Source: Sphingomonas sp. CCH10-B3 (GTDB taxonomy: Bacteria > Pseudomonadota > Alphaproteobacteria > Sphingomonadales > Sphingomonadaceae). From it: a stretch of 64,000 bases of DNA. Below are positions 7,995-17,422 of the stretch, one piece after another (positions within the stretch are counted from its first letter, which is position 1; every line of letters begins with the position of its first letter). The stretch is taken from NCBI RefSeq assembly GCF_001556185.1, contig NZ_LSIJ01000001.1:87400-151399 (forward strand), read 5' to 3'. The position numbers were made by a program, and so were the translations under genes. The notes beneath the pieces were generated by a model. The model made no database searches. It was given only the letters and a program-made list of their open reading frames with translations, and was not told the origin of the DNA.

Positions 7995-9509
7995 ATGAAC
8001 GAGGCCATCCGCCGAAATATCGTCATCATCGGTGGCGGCACGGCGGGCTGGATGGCGGCAGCGGCGCTCGCGCGCTTCGTCGGCCAGAGCAGCAAGATCA
8101 CCCTGATCGAATCGGACGAGATCGGCACCGTTGGTGTCGGCGAAGCGACGATTCCGCAGCTCAAACTGTTCAATGCCGGGCTGGGGATCGTCGAGGCGGA
8201 TTTTGTCCGCGCGACGCAGGGGACGTTCAAGCTCGGCATCGAATTCGCCGGCTGGAACGGTGCCGACAGCCGCTACATCCACGCATTCGGCGCGGTCGGG
8301 CGCCCGCTCGGACTGCTGCCCTTCCATCATTATTGGCTGCGGCATCGCGCCCAGGGCGGTGCAGCGTCGCTGTGGGACTTTTCGTCCGCCGCCCAAGCCG
8401 CCGCGCGCAGCCGCTTCGCACCGCCCGCCGACGCGCCGGGGCAATTGCCTAGCGGCTATGACTATGCGTTCCACTTCGATGCCGGGCTCTATGCCGCGTT
8501 CCTGCGCCGCTATGCCGAAGCGCGCGGCGTGGTGCGGACCGAGGGGCGGATCGGCGAAGTGCGTCTCCGACCGGAGGACGGCTCCGTCGAAGGCGTGACG
8601 CTCGCAAGCGGCCAGCGCGTCGATGGCGATCTTTTCATCGACTGCTCGGGCTTTCGCGGACTGGTGATCGAGCAGGCGCTGGGCGCGGGCTATGAGGATT
8701 GGTCGCACTGGCTGCCATGCAACCGCGCGCTCGCCGTGCCGTGCACGCGCGTCGCGCCGCTGACGCCGTTCACGCGCGCCTCGGCTCGCGATGCCGGGTG
8801 GCAGTGGCGGATTCCGCTCCAGCACCGCACCGGCAACGGCTATGTCTATTGCAGCGATTTCATCAGCGACGATGCCGCCGCCGACACGCTGCTCGCCAAT
8901 CTCGACGGTGCCCCGCTTGCCGATCCGCGCCCGCTGAAGTTCGTGACCGGCAAGCGCAAGGCTGCCTGGGTCAAGAATTGCGTCGCGCTGGGGCTGGCGG
9001 CGGGCTTCATGGAGCCGCTCGAATCGACTTCGATCCATCTGGTGCAGGCGGGGATCGCGCGGTTGCTGCAACTCTTCCCGACGGCGGGCTTCGACGCGGC
9101 CGACATCGCCGAATTCAACCGCCAGACCGATTTCGAATGGCGCGCGATCCGCGATTTCCTGATTCTCCACTATCACGCCAATGCCCGCGAAGGCGCTTTC
9201 TGGGCGGCGTGCCGCGACATGGCGATCCCGGACAGCCTTGCCGCCAAGCTCGAACTGTTCCGCGCGAACGGGCGGCTGTTCCGCGAGCATGAGGAATTGT
9301 TCACCGAAGTCGGCTGGCTGCAGGTGCTGATCGGGCAGGGCGTGATGCCCGCCGGTCACCATCCGCTCGCCGACCAGCTTTCCCCCCAGGAGCTTGCCGA
9401 ATTCATGAGCCTCGCCAAACGCCATGTCGACCAGGTGGTGGGGCGCTTGCCCGATCACGCCGATTTCATCGCGCGCCATTGCGCCGCCGATCAGCAGGTG
9501 GCGGCATGA
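7995..9509 (+). CDS. flavin-dependent (tryptophan-type) halogenase, first copy
   Basis: A 504-residue FADH2-dependent halogenase-family protein. It has the FAD-binding GGGTAGWMAAAAL near the N-terminus, GVGEATIPQLK, lysine 79 in TFKLGIEF (the position of the catalytic Lys79 of RebH/PrnA), the diagnostic WQWRIP motif at residues 269-274, and EPLES at 340-344 where the second catalytic glutamate lies. All catalytic features are present. Such genes often sit beside TonB receptors in Caulobacter, Brevundimonas and Xanthomonas, with unknown natural substrates. I start at the ATG at 7995 (AAAAGAG in front) rather than the in-frame GTGs at 7989/7992. The next gene begins within its stop codon. Confidence 0.9.
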   Translation: MNEAIRRNIVIIGGGTAGWMAAAALARFVGQSSKITLIESDEIGTVGVGEATIPQLKLFNAGLGIVEADFVRATQGTFKLGIEFAGWNGADSRYIHAFGAVGRPLGLLPFHHYWLRHRAQGGAASLWDFSSAAQAAARSRFAPPADAPGQLPSGYDYAFHFDAGLYAAFLRRYAEARGVVRTEGRIGEVRLRPEDGSVEGVTLASGQRVDGDLFIDCSGFRGLVIEQALGAGYEDWSHWLPCNRALAVPCTRVAPLTPFTRASARDAGWQWRIPLQHRTGNGYVYCSDFISDDAAADTLLANLDGAPLADPRPLKFVTGKRKAAWVKNCVALGLAAGFMEPLESTSIHLVQAGIARLLQLFPTAGFDAADIAEFNRQTDFEWRAIRDFLILHYHANAREGAFWAACRDMAIPDSLAAKLELFRANGRLFREHEELFTEVGWLQVLIGQGVMPAGHHPLADQLSPQELAEFMSLAKRHVDQVVGRLPDHADFIARHCAADQQVAA

Positions 9510-11314
9510 TCCGGCGCTGGCTGCTCGGCGCCCTGCTCGCCGCCACGACCGCGCCCGCGATCGCGCAGGATTATCGCGCGCGGCTGCCCGAGGATGAAGT
9601 GATCTATTTCGTGCTGCCCGACCGCTTCGAAAACGGCGATCCGGCGAACGACAAGGGCGGGCTGAGCGGTGATCGGCTGACGACGGGCTTCGATCCGGCC
9701 GCCAAGGGCTTCTACCATGGCGGCGACCTGAAGGGGCTGATCAAGCGGCTCGATTATATCCAGCATCTGGGTGTCACCGCGATCTGGGTCGGCCCGATTT
9801 TCAAGAACAAGCCCGTTCAGGGGCCGCCCGGCAACGAATCATCGGGCTACCATGGCTATTGGATCACCGATTTCACGCAAGTCGACCCGCATCTGGGTTC
9901 GAACACTGATTTCAAGGCGCTCGTCGATGCTGCGCACGCGCGCGGCATCAAAATCTACATGGATATCATCGTCAACCACACCGCCGATGTGATCAAGTAT
10001 CGCGAATGCGTGCCCGACCGGAATTGCCCTTATCGATCAAAGGCAGATTTCCCCTTTTCGCGGCGCGGCGGCGTGACGGGGCCGGCGATCAATCCGGCTT
10101 TTGCAGGCGATGCCGTGCAGACGCCGGACAATTTCGCCAAGCTGACCGACCCGAGCTACGCCTATACGCCATACCTGCCCAAGGGCGAGGAACATGCCAA
10201 GACGCCTGATTGGCTCAATGACATGACGCTCTATCACAATCGCGGGGATTCGGTGTGGACCGGCGAGAGCGTCACTTACGGCGACTTTTCGGGGCTCGAC
10301 GATGTCGCAACCGAACACCCCAAAGTCGTCGCCGGCATGATTGACATCTTCGGCGACTGGATCGACCGCTTCGGCATCGACGGTTTCCGCATCGATACCG
10401 CCAAGCATGTGAACCCTGAGTTCTGGCAAGCATTCGTGCCCGCGATGCAGGCGCGCGCGAAGGCGAAAGGCATTCCCAATTTCCATATCTTCGGCGAAGT
10501 CGCGACCGGCGAGTTCGACCCCGCGCTGCTCGCACGCCATACGCGGGTCGACAAGCTCCCTGCGGTGCTCGACTTCGGCTTCGCGGTCGGCGTCGCGAAG
10601 GCGGTCGCGGAGGGCAAAGGCACCGACATTCTTGCCGAATTGTTCGCCGATGACGCGCTCTACGAAGGCGGCGCCAATGCCGCGCGGACGTTACCGACTT
10701 TCCTCGGCAACCATGACGCAGGGCGGTTTTCGACCTTCGTGCGACAGTTGAGCCCGAAGGCTGATGCGGCCGAGCAACTCGCGCGGGTAAAGCTCGCGCA
10801 TGCGATGCTGCTGACGTTGCGCGGCGTGCCGACGATCTATTCGGGCGACGAACAAGGCTTTGTCGGTGATGGTGGCGATCAGGACGCGCGCGAGGATTTG
10901 TTCGCGTCGAAGGTCGCAAGCTACAACGACAATGTCCTGCTCGGCACGAAATCAACGACGGCGCAGGCCAATTTCGACGAGGCGCATCCGCTGTACCGGC
11001 TGATCGCCGATCTCGCGAAACTGCGGGTCGCGCATCCGGCGCTGACGCGCGGGCGCACGGTGGTGCGCGCGGCGAGCCAGCAAGCGGGACTGTTCGCCGT
11101 TTCGCGGATCGACGCAGCGAGCGGCGAAGAGGTGCTGCTCGTTTTCAACACCGACACCAAGCCGCTCAGCGCCAATGTCGCGATCGACCCGGCGACCAGC
11201 CGCTTGACCGGCCTGCGCGGCGCCTGCCCTGCGGCGCCGACTGCACCCGGCAGCGTCGCGGTAAAGCTCGCCCCCCTCGACTTCATGATCTGCAAGGCGG
11301 AACGACCCCAGTGA
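9506..11314 (+). CDS. secreted GH13 alpha-amylase/cyclomaltodextrinase-like hydrolase
   Basis: A 602-residue glycoside hydrolase family 13 enzyme that should cut internal alpha-1,4 bonds of maltodextrins in the periplasm or at the cell surface. The signal peptide runs MIRRWLLGALLAATTAPAIAQ. The (beta/alpha)8 barrel carries VIYFVLPDRF, DIIVNH, the nucleophile D297 in DGFRIDTAKH, the acid/base E331 in FGEVATGEF and D404 in GNHDAGRF. A C-terminal beta domain follows. The ATG overlaps the halogenase stop (ATGA), and an upstream in-frame TTG is unnecessary. The product ends in a GTGA overlap with the next hydrolase. The exact GH13 subfamily is not certain by eye. Confidence 0.92.
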   Translation: MIRRWLLGALLAATTAPAIAQDYRARLPEDEVIYFVLPDRFENGDPANDKGGLSGDRLTTGFDPAAKGFYHGGDLKGLIKRLDYIQHLGVTAIWVGPIFKNKPVQGPPGNESSGYHGYWITDFTQVDPHLGSNTDFKALVDAAHARGIKIYMDIIVNHTADVIKYRECVPDRNCPYRSKADFPFSRRGGVTGPAINPAFAGDAVQTPDNFAKLTDPSYAYTPYLPKGEEHAKTPDWLNDMTLYHNRGDSVWTGESVTYGDFSGLDDVATEHPKVVAGMIDIFGDWIDRFGIDGFRIDTAKHVNPEFWQAFVPAMQARAKAKGIPNFHIFGEVATGEFDPALLARHTRVDKLPAVLDFGFAVGVAKAVAEGKGTDILAELFADDALYEGGANAARTLPTFLGNHDAGRFSTFVRQLSPKADAAEQLARVKLAHAMLLTLRGVPTIYSGDEQGFVGDGGDQDAREDLFASKVASYNDNVLLGTKSTTAQANFDEAHPLYRLIADLAKLRVAHPALTRGRTVVRAASQQAGLFAVSRIDAASGEEVLLVFNTDTKPLSANVAIDPATSRLTGLRGACPAAPTAPGSVAVKLAPLDFMICKAERPQ

Positions 11315-12939
11315 ACGACGCGCTTGCCAGACAGCCCCGCCCTCGATTGACGCGCGAATGGTGGCGCGGGGCGACGATCTATCAAGTCTATCCGCGATCT
11401 TTCGCCGATTCGAACGGCGACGGCATCGGCGACCTGCCCGGCATTACCGCGCGGCTCGACCATATCGCCTCGCTCGGCGTCGATGCAGTGTGGCTGTCGC
11501 CCTTCTTCCCGTCGCCGATGAACGATTTCGGCTATGACGTGAGCGATTATTGCGACGTCGACCCGATCTTCGGCACGCTCGCCGATTTCGATGCCCTCGT
11601 CGCGCGTGGGCACGAACTCGGGCTCAAGATCATCATCGACCAGGTCTATGCCCACACGTCGGACCAGCACGGCTGGTTTACCGAGAGCCGCAGCGACCGC
11701 AGCAATGCGAAGGCCGACTGGTATGTCTGGGCCGATGCCAAGCCCGACGGGTCGCCGCCCAGCAACTGGCAGTCGGTGTTCGGCGGCCCGGCGTGGACGT
11801 GGGACGCGCGGCGGCGGCAATATTACATGCACAATTTCCTGAGCAGCCAGCCGCAGCTGAACGTGCACAACCCCGATGTGCAGCAGGCGCTGCTCGACAC
11901 CGCGGCCTTCTGGCTCGATCGCGGCGTCGATGGCTTCCGCGTCGATGCGATCAACTTTGCGATGCACGACCCGGCGCTGACCGACAATCCACCGGCGCCA
12001 CCCGGCAATGGCCTGCGCACCCGGCCGTTCGATTTCCAGCTCCACATCCACAACCAGTCGCACCCCGACATTCCGTTGTTCATCGAACGGCTCCGCGCGC
12101 TGCTCGACAGCTATGGCGAACGCTTCACCGTCGCCGAAGTCGGCGGCACCGACAGCGACGGCGAGATGAAGGCGTTCACTGCCGACGATCGTCGCTTCAA
12201 TTCGGCCTATGGTTTCGACTTCCTCTATGCCGACCGGCTGACCCCGGCGCTGGTGCGCGAGGCAGCCGAACGCTGGCCCGAGGCGCCCGGAATCGGCTGG
12301 CCGAGCTGGGCGTTTTCGAACCATGACGCGCCGCGCGCCGTCTCGCGCTGGGCGCCGCCGCACGCGCGCGATGCCTATGCGCGGATGGCGATGCTGTTAC
12401 TGCTGTGCCTGCGCGGCGATGTCTTCATCTATCAGGGCGAGGAACTGGGGCTGCCGCAAGTCACGATCGGCTATGACGATCTGAAGGATCCCGAGGCGAT
12501 CGCCAATTGGCCGCTGACGCTCGGCCGCGACGGCGCGCGCACGCCGATGCCGTGGTGCCCCGACAGCGCCGGGCTGGGCTTCAGCGCGGCCAAGCCGTGG
12601 CTGCCGATCGGCGAGGAGCATGCCGCGCTCGCGGTCGGCGTGCAGGAGCGGCAGGAAACGTCGATGCTCGCGCTGACCCGGCGGCTGGTCGCGCTCCGCC
12701 AGTCGAGCGACGCGCTGCTGCTCGGAGAGATGCATGTGGTGGCGGCCGCCGACAATGTGCTCGCGTTCGAGCGCGCGGTGGCGGGCGAGCGGCTGCTGTG
12801 CGTCTTCAATCTGGGCGAGGCGCCAGTCGACTGGCGCCCCGCGCAACCCGGTGCGTGGCGGGTGATCGAATCGGTGGGTGCGGTGGACGACTGGCGGCTC
12901 GGCGGCTTTGCCGGGCTGGTCGCGCGCCATGTTGCGTAA
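11311..12939 (+). CDS. GH13 alpha-glucosidase / oligo-glucosidase
   Basis: A 542-residue GH13 exo-enzyme releasing glucose from short maltodextrins. It has YQVYPRSFADSNGDGIGDLPG at the N-terminus, the nucleophile D212 in DGFRVDAINF, the acid/base E276 in VAEVGG and D339 in FSNHDAPR. This pattern matches bacterial alpha-glucosidases of the GH13_23 type. It lacks a signal peptide, so it should act in the cytoplasm, which fits an imported substrate brought in by the MFS carriers. The GTG start overlaps the previous stop by four bases (GTGA), indicating translational coupling. Confidence 0.93.
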   Translation: MNDALARQPRPRLTREWWRGATIYQVYPRSFADSNGDGIGDLPGITARLDHIASLGVDAVWLSPFFPSPMNDFGYDVSDYCDVDPIFGTLADFDALVARGHELGLKIIIDQVYAHTSDQHGWFTESRSDRSNAKADWYVWADAKPDGSPPSNWQSVFGGPAWTWDARRRQYYMHNFLSSQPQLNVHNPDVQQALLDTAAFWLDRGVDGFRVDAINFAMHDPALTDNPPAPPGNGLRTRPFDFQLHIHNQSHPDIPLFIERLRALLDSYGERFTVAEVGGTDSDGEMKAFTADDRRFNSAYGFDFLYADRLTPALVREAAERWPEAPGIGWPSWAFSNHDAPRAVSRWAPPHARDAYARMAMLLLLCLRGDVFIYQGEELGLPQVTIGYDDLKDPEAIANWPLTLGRDGARTPMPWCPDSAGLGFSAAKPWLPIGEEHAALAVGVQERQETSMLALTRRLVALRQSSDALLLGEMHVVAAADNVLAFERAVAGERLLCVFNLGEAPVDWRPAQPGAWRVIESVGAVDDWRLGGFAGLVARHVA

Positions 12940-12952
12940 CGGGAGAGTGATG

Positions 12953-14998
12953 ATGTGGCAGCGGTTGATGATGGCACTGGCGGCGATGCTGCTGGTCGGT
13001 GGCCCCGCGCTGGCGCAGGACAAGCCGGTCGCCGAGGCAAGCTCGCCGGGCAATGTCGTGTCCGCGGCGCTGTTCGTCGATGGCGACGGGCGCGTGCTCT
13101 ACACGATCAACCGGCGCGGCAAGCCCGTCGTCAGCCCCTCGCGGCTCGGCTTCCTGTTCACCGATCAGCCGAAGATCGAGCGCAACCTGATGTTCGTCTC
13201 GGCGAGGACGCGCGATGCCGACGGGACTTGGGAACAGCCGTGGGGCGAATGGCGCACGATCCGCAACCATTTCCGCGAGCTGACGGTGCGCTTCAAGGAC
13301 AAGGGCACGCTTGGCCGGCAATTCGATGTCGTCTTCCGGCTCTATGACGACGGCGTCGGCTTTCGCTACGAATTCCCCGAGCAAGCCGCGCTCAAGACCG
13401 CCAATATCGCCGACGAGCTGACCGAATTCGCCTTTGCGAGTGGCGGGACGGCGTGGTGGAAGCCCGCCTTCCTGTGGAATCGCGAGGAATATCTCTACAA
13501 CAAGACGCCGCTGTCGGCGGTCGGCACGGCCGATACGCCGGTGACGATCAAGCTCGACGACGGGACCTATGTCGCGCTCCACGAAGCCGCGCTGGTCGAT
13601 TATTCGGGCATGGCGGTCGCGCGGACGGAAGGGAACACGCTGCGTGCGGCGCTGACGGCGGGGGCAGGGCGCCCGAAGGTGACGCGAACCGGCGCGTGGC
13701 ACACCCCGTGGCGCACGCTGATCCTCGCCGATGATGCACCGGGCATCTACATGAGCCACCTGATGCTCAACCTGAATGAGCCCAACAAGCTTGGCGACAT
13801 GAGCTGGTTCAAGCCCGGCAAGTTCGTCGGCGTGTGGTGGAACATGATCAAGGGCGAATGGAGCTGGGCCCGCGGGCCGAAGCACGGCGCGACCACCGCC
13901 AACGTTAAGCGCTACATCGATTTCGCTGCCGCCAACGGCATTCCCAATGTGCTGGTCGAAGGCTGGAATGTCGGCTGGGACGGCGACTGGTTCGGCAATG
14001 GCAATGACATGAACTTTGCCCAGCCAACGGCGGATTTCGACGCTGACGCGCTCGCGGCTTATGCCAAGGCCAAGGGCGTGCGGCTGATCGGCCATCACGA
14101 GACTGGCGGGTCGGCAAGCCATTATGAGAACCAGTTCGACGCGGCCTTCAAATTCGCCGCCGATCACGGCGAGATGGTCGTGAAGACCGGCTATGTCACC
14201 GACGCCGGCCAGATCGAGCGCGTCGACGCCGACGGCACGAAGTTGCGCGAGTGGCACGAAGGCCAGTGGATGGCGAACCACCACATCCGCGTGCTCGAGG
14301 CGGCGGCGAAGTACAAGGTCGCGATCGACAGTCATGAGCCGATCAAGGGCACCGGCCTGCACCGCACCTATCCAAATTGGGTCGCGCGCGAAGGATCGCG
14401 GGGCATGGAATATAACGCCTGGGGCGGCAAGAACCCGCCCGAGCATGAAGCGAACCTGGTGTTCACGCGCATGCTCGAAGGGCCGATGGATTTCACCCCC
14501 GGCGTGCTGAGCCTGAAGGGGCAGAATGACAGCGACATCCTGTCGACCGAAGCCAAACAGCTTGCGCTCTACGTGGTGCTCTACTCCCCCGTCGTGATGG
14601 CCGCCGACACGCCCGAAAATTACGCGCAGCACATGGCGGCGTTCCAGTTCATCAAGGACGTGCCCACCGACTGGGACGACACGCGGATGCTTGCGGGCGA
14701 ACCGGGCGATTATGCCGTGATCGCGCGTAAGGTGCGCAGCGGGGCGGACTGGTTCCTGGGTGCGGTCGGCGACGAGGAAGCACGGACGCTGACGGCGAAG
14801 CTCGATTTCCTCGATCCCGGCAAGACCTATGTCGCGCAAATCTATCGCGACGGCCCGGACGCCGACTATCGCACCGACAAGCGCCATGCGATCGTCATCG
14901 AAAGCCGCAAGGTCACCGCCGCCGACACGCTGACGCTGGCGCTGGCGCCGGGCGGCGGGCAGGCAATCCGCTTCGTGGCGCCGAGGGGCAAGAAATGA
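12953..14998 (+). CDS. GH97 alpha-glucosidase (SusB-like), secreted
   Basis: An about 681-residue glycoside hydrolase family 97 enzyme, relative of Bacteroides SusB. The signal peptide is MWQRLMMALAAMLLVGGPALAQ. The N-terminal beta-sandwich begins about residue 30, and the catalytic barrel carries the Glu/His motifs LIGHHETGGS, IDSHEPIKGTG and REGSRGMEYNAWGG, which are characteristic of the calcium-dependent inverting GH97 enzymes. GGGAG-type Shine-Dalgarno (12941-12945) favours the ATG at 12953 or 12950. An upstream extension overlapping the previous gene is improbable. Predicted periplasmic, it would trim maltodextrins entering through the receptor. Its stop overlaps the next ATG. Confidence 0.93.
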   Translation: MWQRLMMALAAMLLVGGPALAQDKPVAEASSPGNVVSAALFVDGDGRVLYTINRRGKPVVSPSRLGFLFTDQPKIERNLMFVSARTRDADGTWEQPWGEWRTIRNHFRELTVRFKDKGTLGRQFDVVFRLYDDGVGFRYEFPEQAALKTANIADELTEFAFASGGTAWWKPAFLWNREEYLYNKTPLSAVGTADTPVTIKLDDGTYVALHEAALVDYSGMAVARTEGNTLRAALTAGAGRPKVTRTGAWHTPWRTLILADDAPGIYMSHLMLNLNEPNKLGDMSWFKPGKFVGVWWNMIKGEWSWARGPKHGATTANVKRYIDFAAANGIPNVLVEGWNVGWDGDWFGNGNDMNFAQPTADFDADALAAYAKAKGVRLIGHHETGGSASHYENQFDAAFKFAADHGEMVVKTGYVTDAGQIERVDADGTKLREWHEGQWMANHHIRVLEAAAKYKVAIDSHEPIKGTGLHRTYPNWVAREGSRGMEYNAWGGKNPPEHEANLVFTRMLEGPMDFTPGVLSLKGQNDSDILSTEAKQLALYVVLYSPVVMAADTPENYAQHMAAFQFIKDVPTDWDDTRMLAGEPGDYAVIARKVRSGADWFLGAVGDEEARTLTAKLDFLDPGKTYVAQIYRDGPDADYRTDKRHAIVIESRKVTAADTLTLALAPGGGQAIRFVAPRGKK

Positions 14999-15921
14999 TC
15001 CGGTCGCTCATTCTCCTCGTCGCACTGCTGTTCGCGGCACCCGTCGCGGCGAAGAAGGCGCCGGTTGCCGCAACCGGGAACTTTGTCGAGCTGCCCAAGG
15101 TCGCTTCGACCAATCTGGTCGAGCCGGCGCATGTCACGATCTGGCTGCCGCCCGGCTACGCCAGGGGCAAGGCGCGCTGGCCGGTGATCTACATGCACGA
15201 CGGCCAGAACGTGTTTTTCCCCAAGCGCTCGGGCTATGACAAGGTCTGGGCGGCCGACAAGGCAATGCTCAAGCTGATCGCCGATGGCGAGACCAAGGGC
15301 GCGATCATCGTCGCGGTCGATCACCAGAAGGCGCGATCGCGGCAATATTACCCGCAAGCGCTTTACCCGCTGCTCCCGGCCTGGGCGAAGGCCGATGCCG
15401 ACCAGTTCAATCAGGGGCCGATTTATTCGGACGGCTATCTGCGCTTCCTCGTCGCCGAGCTGAAGCCGATGATCGACAAGCGTTACCGCACCTTGCCCGA
15501 TCCGGCACACACCATGGTCGCGGGGTCGAGCATGGGCGGGCTAATCTCGCTCTATGCGATTACGCAGTATCCGAGCGTGTTCGGCGCCGCCGCCTGTGTG
15601 TCAACGCATTGGCCGCTGTCGAACCCGCCGCTCGCCGAAGCGCGGCGCGACGAACTGATCGCGCTTTGGGGTCGGTTTCTTACCGACCGGCTGGGGCCGC
15701 CCAATGGCCGCCGCATCTGGTTCGACCACGGCGACAAGACGCTCGACCAATTCTATGGCCCCTATCAGACCGCAGTCGATCGCACGCTGATCAACGTCGG
15801 CTGGCAGCCGCAGCGCGATTTCGAGGCGCGCAGCTATCCCGGCGCGGCGCATGAGGAAAATGCGTGGGCCGCGCGGCTGCCCGAAATCTTCGGCTGGCTG
15901 CTCGCCAAGGCACCCGAATGA
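14995..15921 (+). CDS. secreted esterase (esterase D/enterochelin-esterase-like alpha/beta hydrolase)
   Basis: A 308-residue protein with signal peptide MIRSLILLVALLFAAPVAA and an alpha/beta hydrolase fold of the putative-esterase family (PF00756 type). It has VIYMHDGQN, the nucleophile serine in VAGSSMGGLISLYA and a late histidine in GAAHEENAW. Starts with ATGA overlapping the GH97 stop and ends coupled to the second halogenase, so it is an integral member of the operon. In comparable loci such proteins are thought to remove acyl groups from glycans. That activity, and whether the alpha-glucan here is acylated, are inferences. Confidence 0.88.
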   Translation: MIRSLILLVALLFAAPVAAKKAPVAATGNFVELPKVASTNLVEPAHVTIWLPPGYARGKARWPVIYMHDGQNVFFPKRSGYDKVWAADKAMLKLIADGETKGAIIVAVDHQKARSRQYYPQALYPLLPAWAKADADQFNQGPIYSDGYLRFLVAELKPMIDKRYRTLPDPAHTMVAGSSMGGLISLYAITQYPSVFGAAACVSTHWPLSNPPLAEARRDELIALWGRFLTDRLGPPNGRRIWFDHGDKTLDQFYGPYQTAVDRTLINVGWQPQRDFEARSYPGAAHEENAWAARLPEIFGWLLAKAPE

Positions 15922-17405
15922 CGCAGCCGCGGATCGTCGTGCTGGGCGGCGGGACGGCGGGCTGGATGGCGGCCAATCTGTTCGCGCATGCGTGGCCGCG
16001 CGCGCAGGTGACGGTGATCGAAAGCCCCGACATCGGCATCATCGGCGTCGGCGAAGGATCGACGCCGCAGCTGAAGGCGTTCTTCGACCGGCTGGGGATC
16101 GCCGAGCGCGACTGGATGCCGGCGTGCAACGCGACCTACAAGACCGGTATTGCCTTTCACGGCTGGTCGGCGCGGGCGGGTTGCGAAAGCTATTTCCATC
16201 CCTTCCCGACCGCGCTCGACGTGCACACCGCCGAATCCTTCTTCAGCCACACGGTCGCGCGGCGGCAGGGGATTGATGCCGAAGCGCATCCCGATCGCTT
16301 CTACCTGCCTGCTCGCCTCGCCGCCGAGCAGCGCGGGCCGAAGCCGGCCGAGAATTTCCCCTTCGACGTCAGCTATGGCTATCACTTTGACGCCTATCTG
16401 GTCGGTGCCTTTCTGCGCGACCATGCGGTCGGGCGCGGCGTCGCCCATCTGCCGCTGCGCGTGACGGAAGTCCGGGTCGGCACCGACGGCAACGTCGCCG
16501 CGCTGGTGACTGAGGACGGGCAGGAGCTCCGCGCCGACCTGTTCGTCGACGCCAGCGGCTTCAGGAGCGTGATCGCGCAGGAAGCGCTCGGGGTGAAGTT
16601 CAGCTCATTCGCCGACAATCTGTTCAACGATTCCGCCGTGGTGATGCCCACCCCGCGCATGGGCGAGGCAATCAACGCGCATACCAAGGCGACCGCGCTG
16701 TCGGCGGGCTGGTGCTGGGACATTCCGCTGACCAACCGCACCGGCAATGGCTATGTCTATGCGTCGCGCTACCTGAGTGCCGAGGAAGCCGAGGCCGAGC
16801 TGCGGGCGCATCTCGGCCTGCCCGACGATGCGCCCGCGGCGCGTCATTTGAAAATGAAGGTCGGTCGCGTTGAGAATAGCTGGTCGGCCAATTGCCTGAC
16901 GGTCGGGCTGGCGCAGGGTTTCATCGAGCCGCTCGAGGCGACTGCGCTGCACATCGTGCAGGCAACGGTCGAGGGATTCATCAATGCCTGGGCTGCGGGC
17001 GGCTTCACGCCGCGCCACCGTGACAGCTTCAACGCCGCGATCGCCGCGCGCTACGATGGCATCCGCGATTACATCGTCTGCCACTACCGCGTGAACCAGC
17101 GGCACGATTCGACCTATTGGCGCGACAATGCCGCCAACACGCATCTGTCGCACTCGCTCAAGGCGCTGCTGCATTGCTGGTTCAGCGGGGGCGATCTGAC
17201 CGCCGAAGTCCTGCGCCAGCGGATCGAGGCCTATTATGCGCCGATGAGCTGGCACTGCCTGCTGTCGGGTTATGGCAGCTACCCGCCCGATACTGCCCTG
17301 CACGCGGCCGAGGGCGGCGCGGACATGGTGCAGATGGACGATTTCCTCGCGCGTTGTGCCAGCAACTTCGCGCCGCACCACCTGCAACTCGCCGCGCTCG
17401 GCTGA
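15918..17405 (+). CDS. flavin-dependent (tryptophan-type) halogenase, second copy
   Basis: A 495-residue paralogue of the halogenase at 7995, with only moderate similarity to it. It retains IVVLGGGTAGWMAANLF, GVGEGSTPQLK, the catalytic-type lysine K75 in ATYKTGIAFHGW, WCWDIP (265-270), and QGFIEPLEATALH. The start ATG overlaps the esterase stop (ATGA); a longer upstream frame overlaps the esterase and is rejected. No flavin reductase gene lies nearby, so reduced flavin must come from elsewhere. The substrate is unknown. The presence of two copies in one maltodextrin operon is discussed as a finding. Confidence 0.9.
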   Translation: MTQPRIVVLGGGTAGWMAANLFAHAWPRAQVTVIESPDIGIIGVGEGSTPQLKAFFDRLGIAERDWMPACNATYKTGIAFHGWSARAGCESYFHPFPTALDVHTAESFFSHTVARRQGIDAEAHPDRFYLPARLAAEQRGPKPAENFPFDVSYGYHFDAYLVGAFLRDHAVGRGVAHLPLRVTEVRVGTDGNVAALVTEDGQELRADLFVDASGFRSVIAQEALGVKFSSFADNLFNDSAVVMPTPRMGEAINAHTKATALSAGWCWDIPLTNRTGNGYVYASRYLSAEEAEAELRAHLGLPDDAPAARHLKMKVGRVENSWSANCLTVGLAQGFIEPLEATALHIVQATVEGFINAWAAGGFTPRHRDSFNAAIAARYDGIRDYIVCHYRVNQRHDSTYWRDNAANTHLSHSLKALLHCWFSGGDLTAEVLRQRIEAYYAPMSWHCLLSGYGSYPPDTALHAAEGGADMVQMDDFLARCASNFAPHHLQLAALG

Positions 17406-17422
17406 TCTTCGAAGGACGTTTC

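Noticed and set aside
6249..9479. A 1076-codon open frame on the minus strand opposite the TonB receptor and halogenase genes
   Set aside because: It lies fully antisense to two well-supported genes, is rich in Arg/Ala/Glu/Gln with no recognisable domain, and reflects GC-rich codon bias on the other strand.
12806..14887. A 693-codon minus-strand frame opposite the GH97 gene
   Set aside because: Antisense to a gene with catalytic motifs; no signal, domain or ribosome-binding site.
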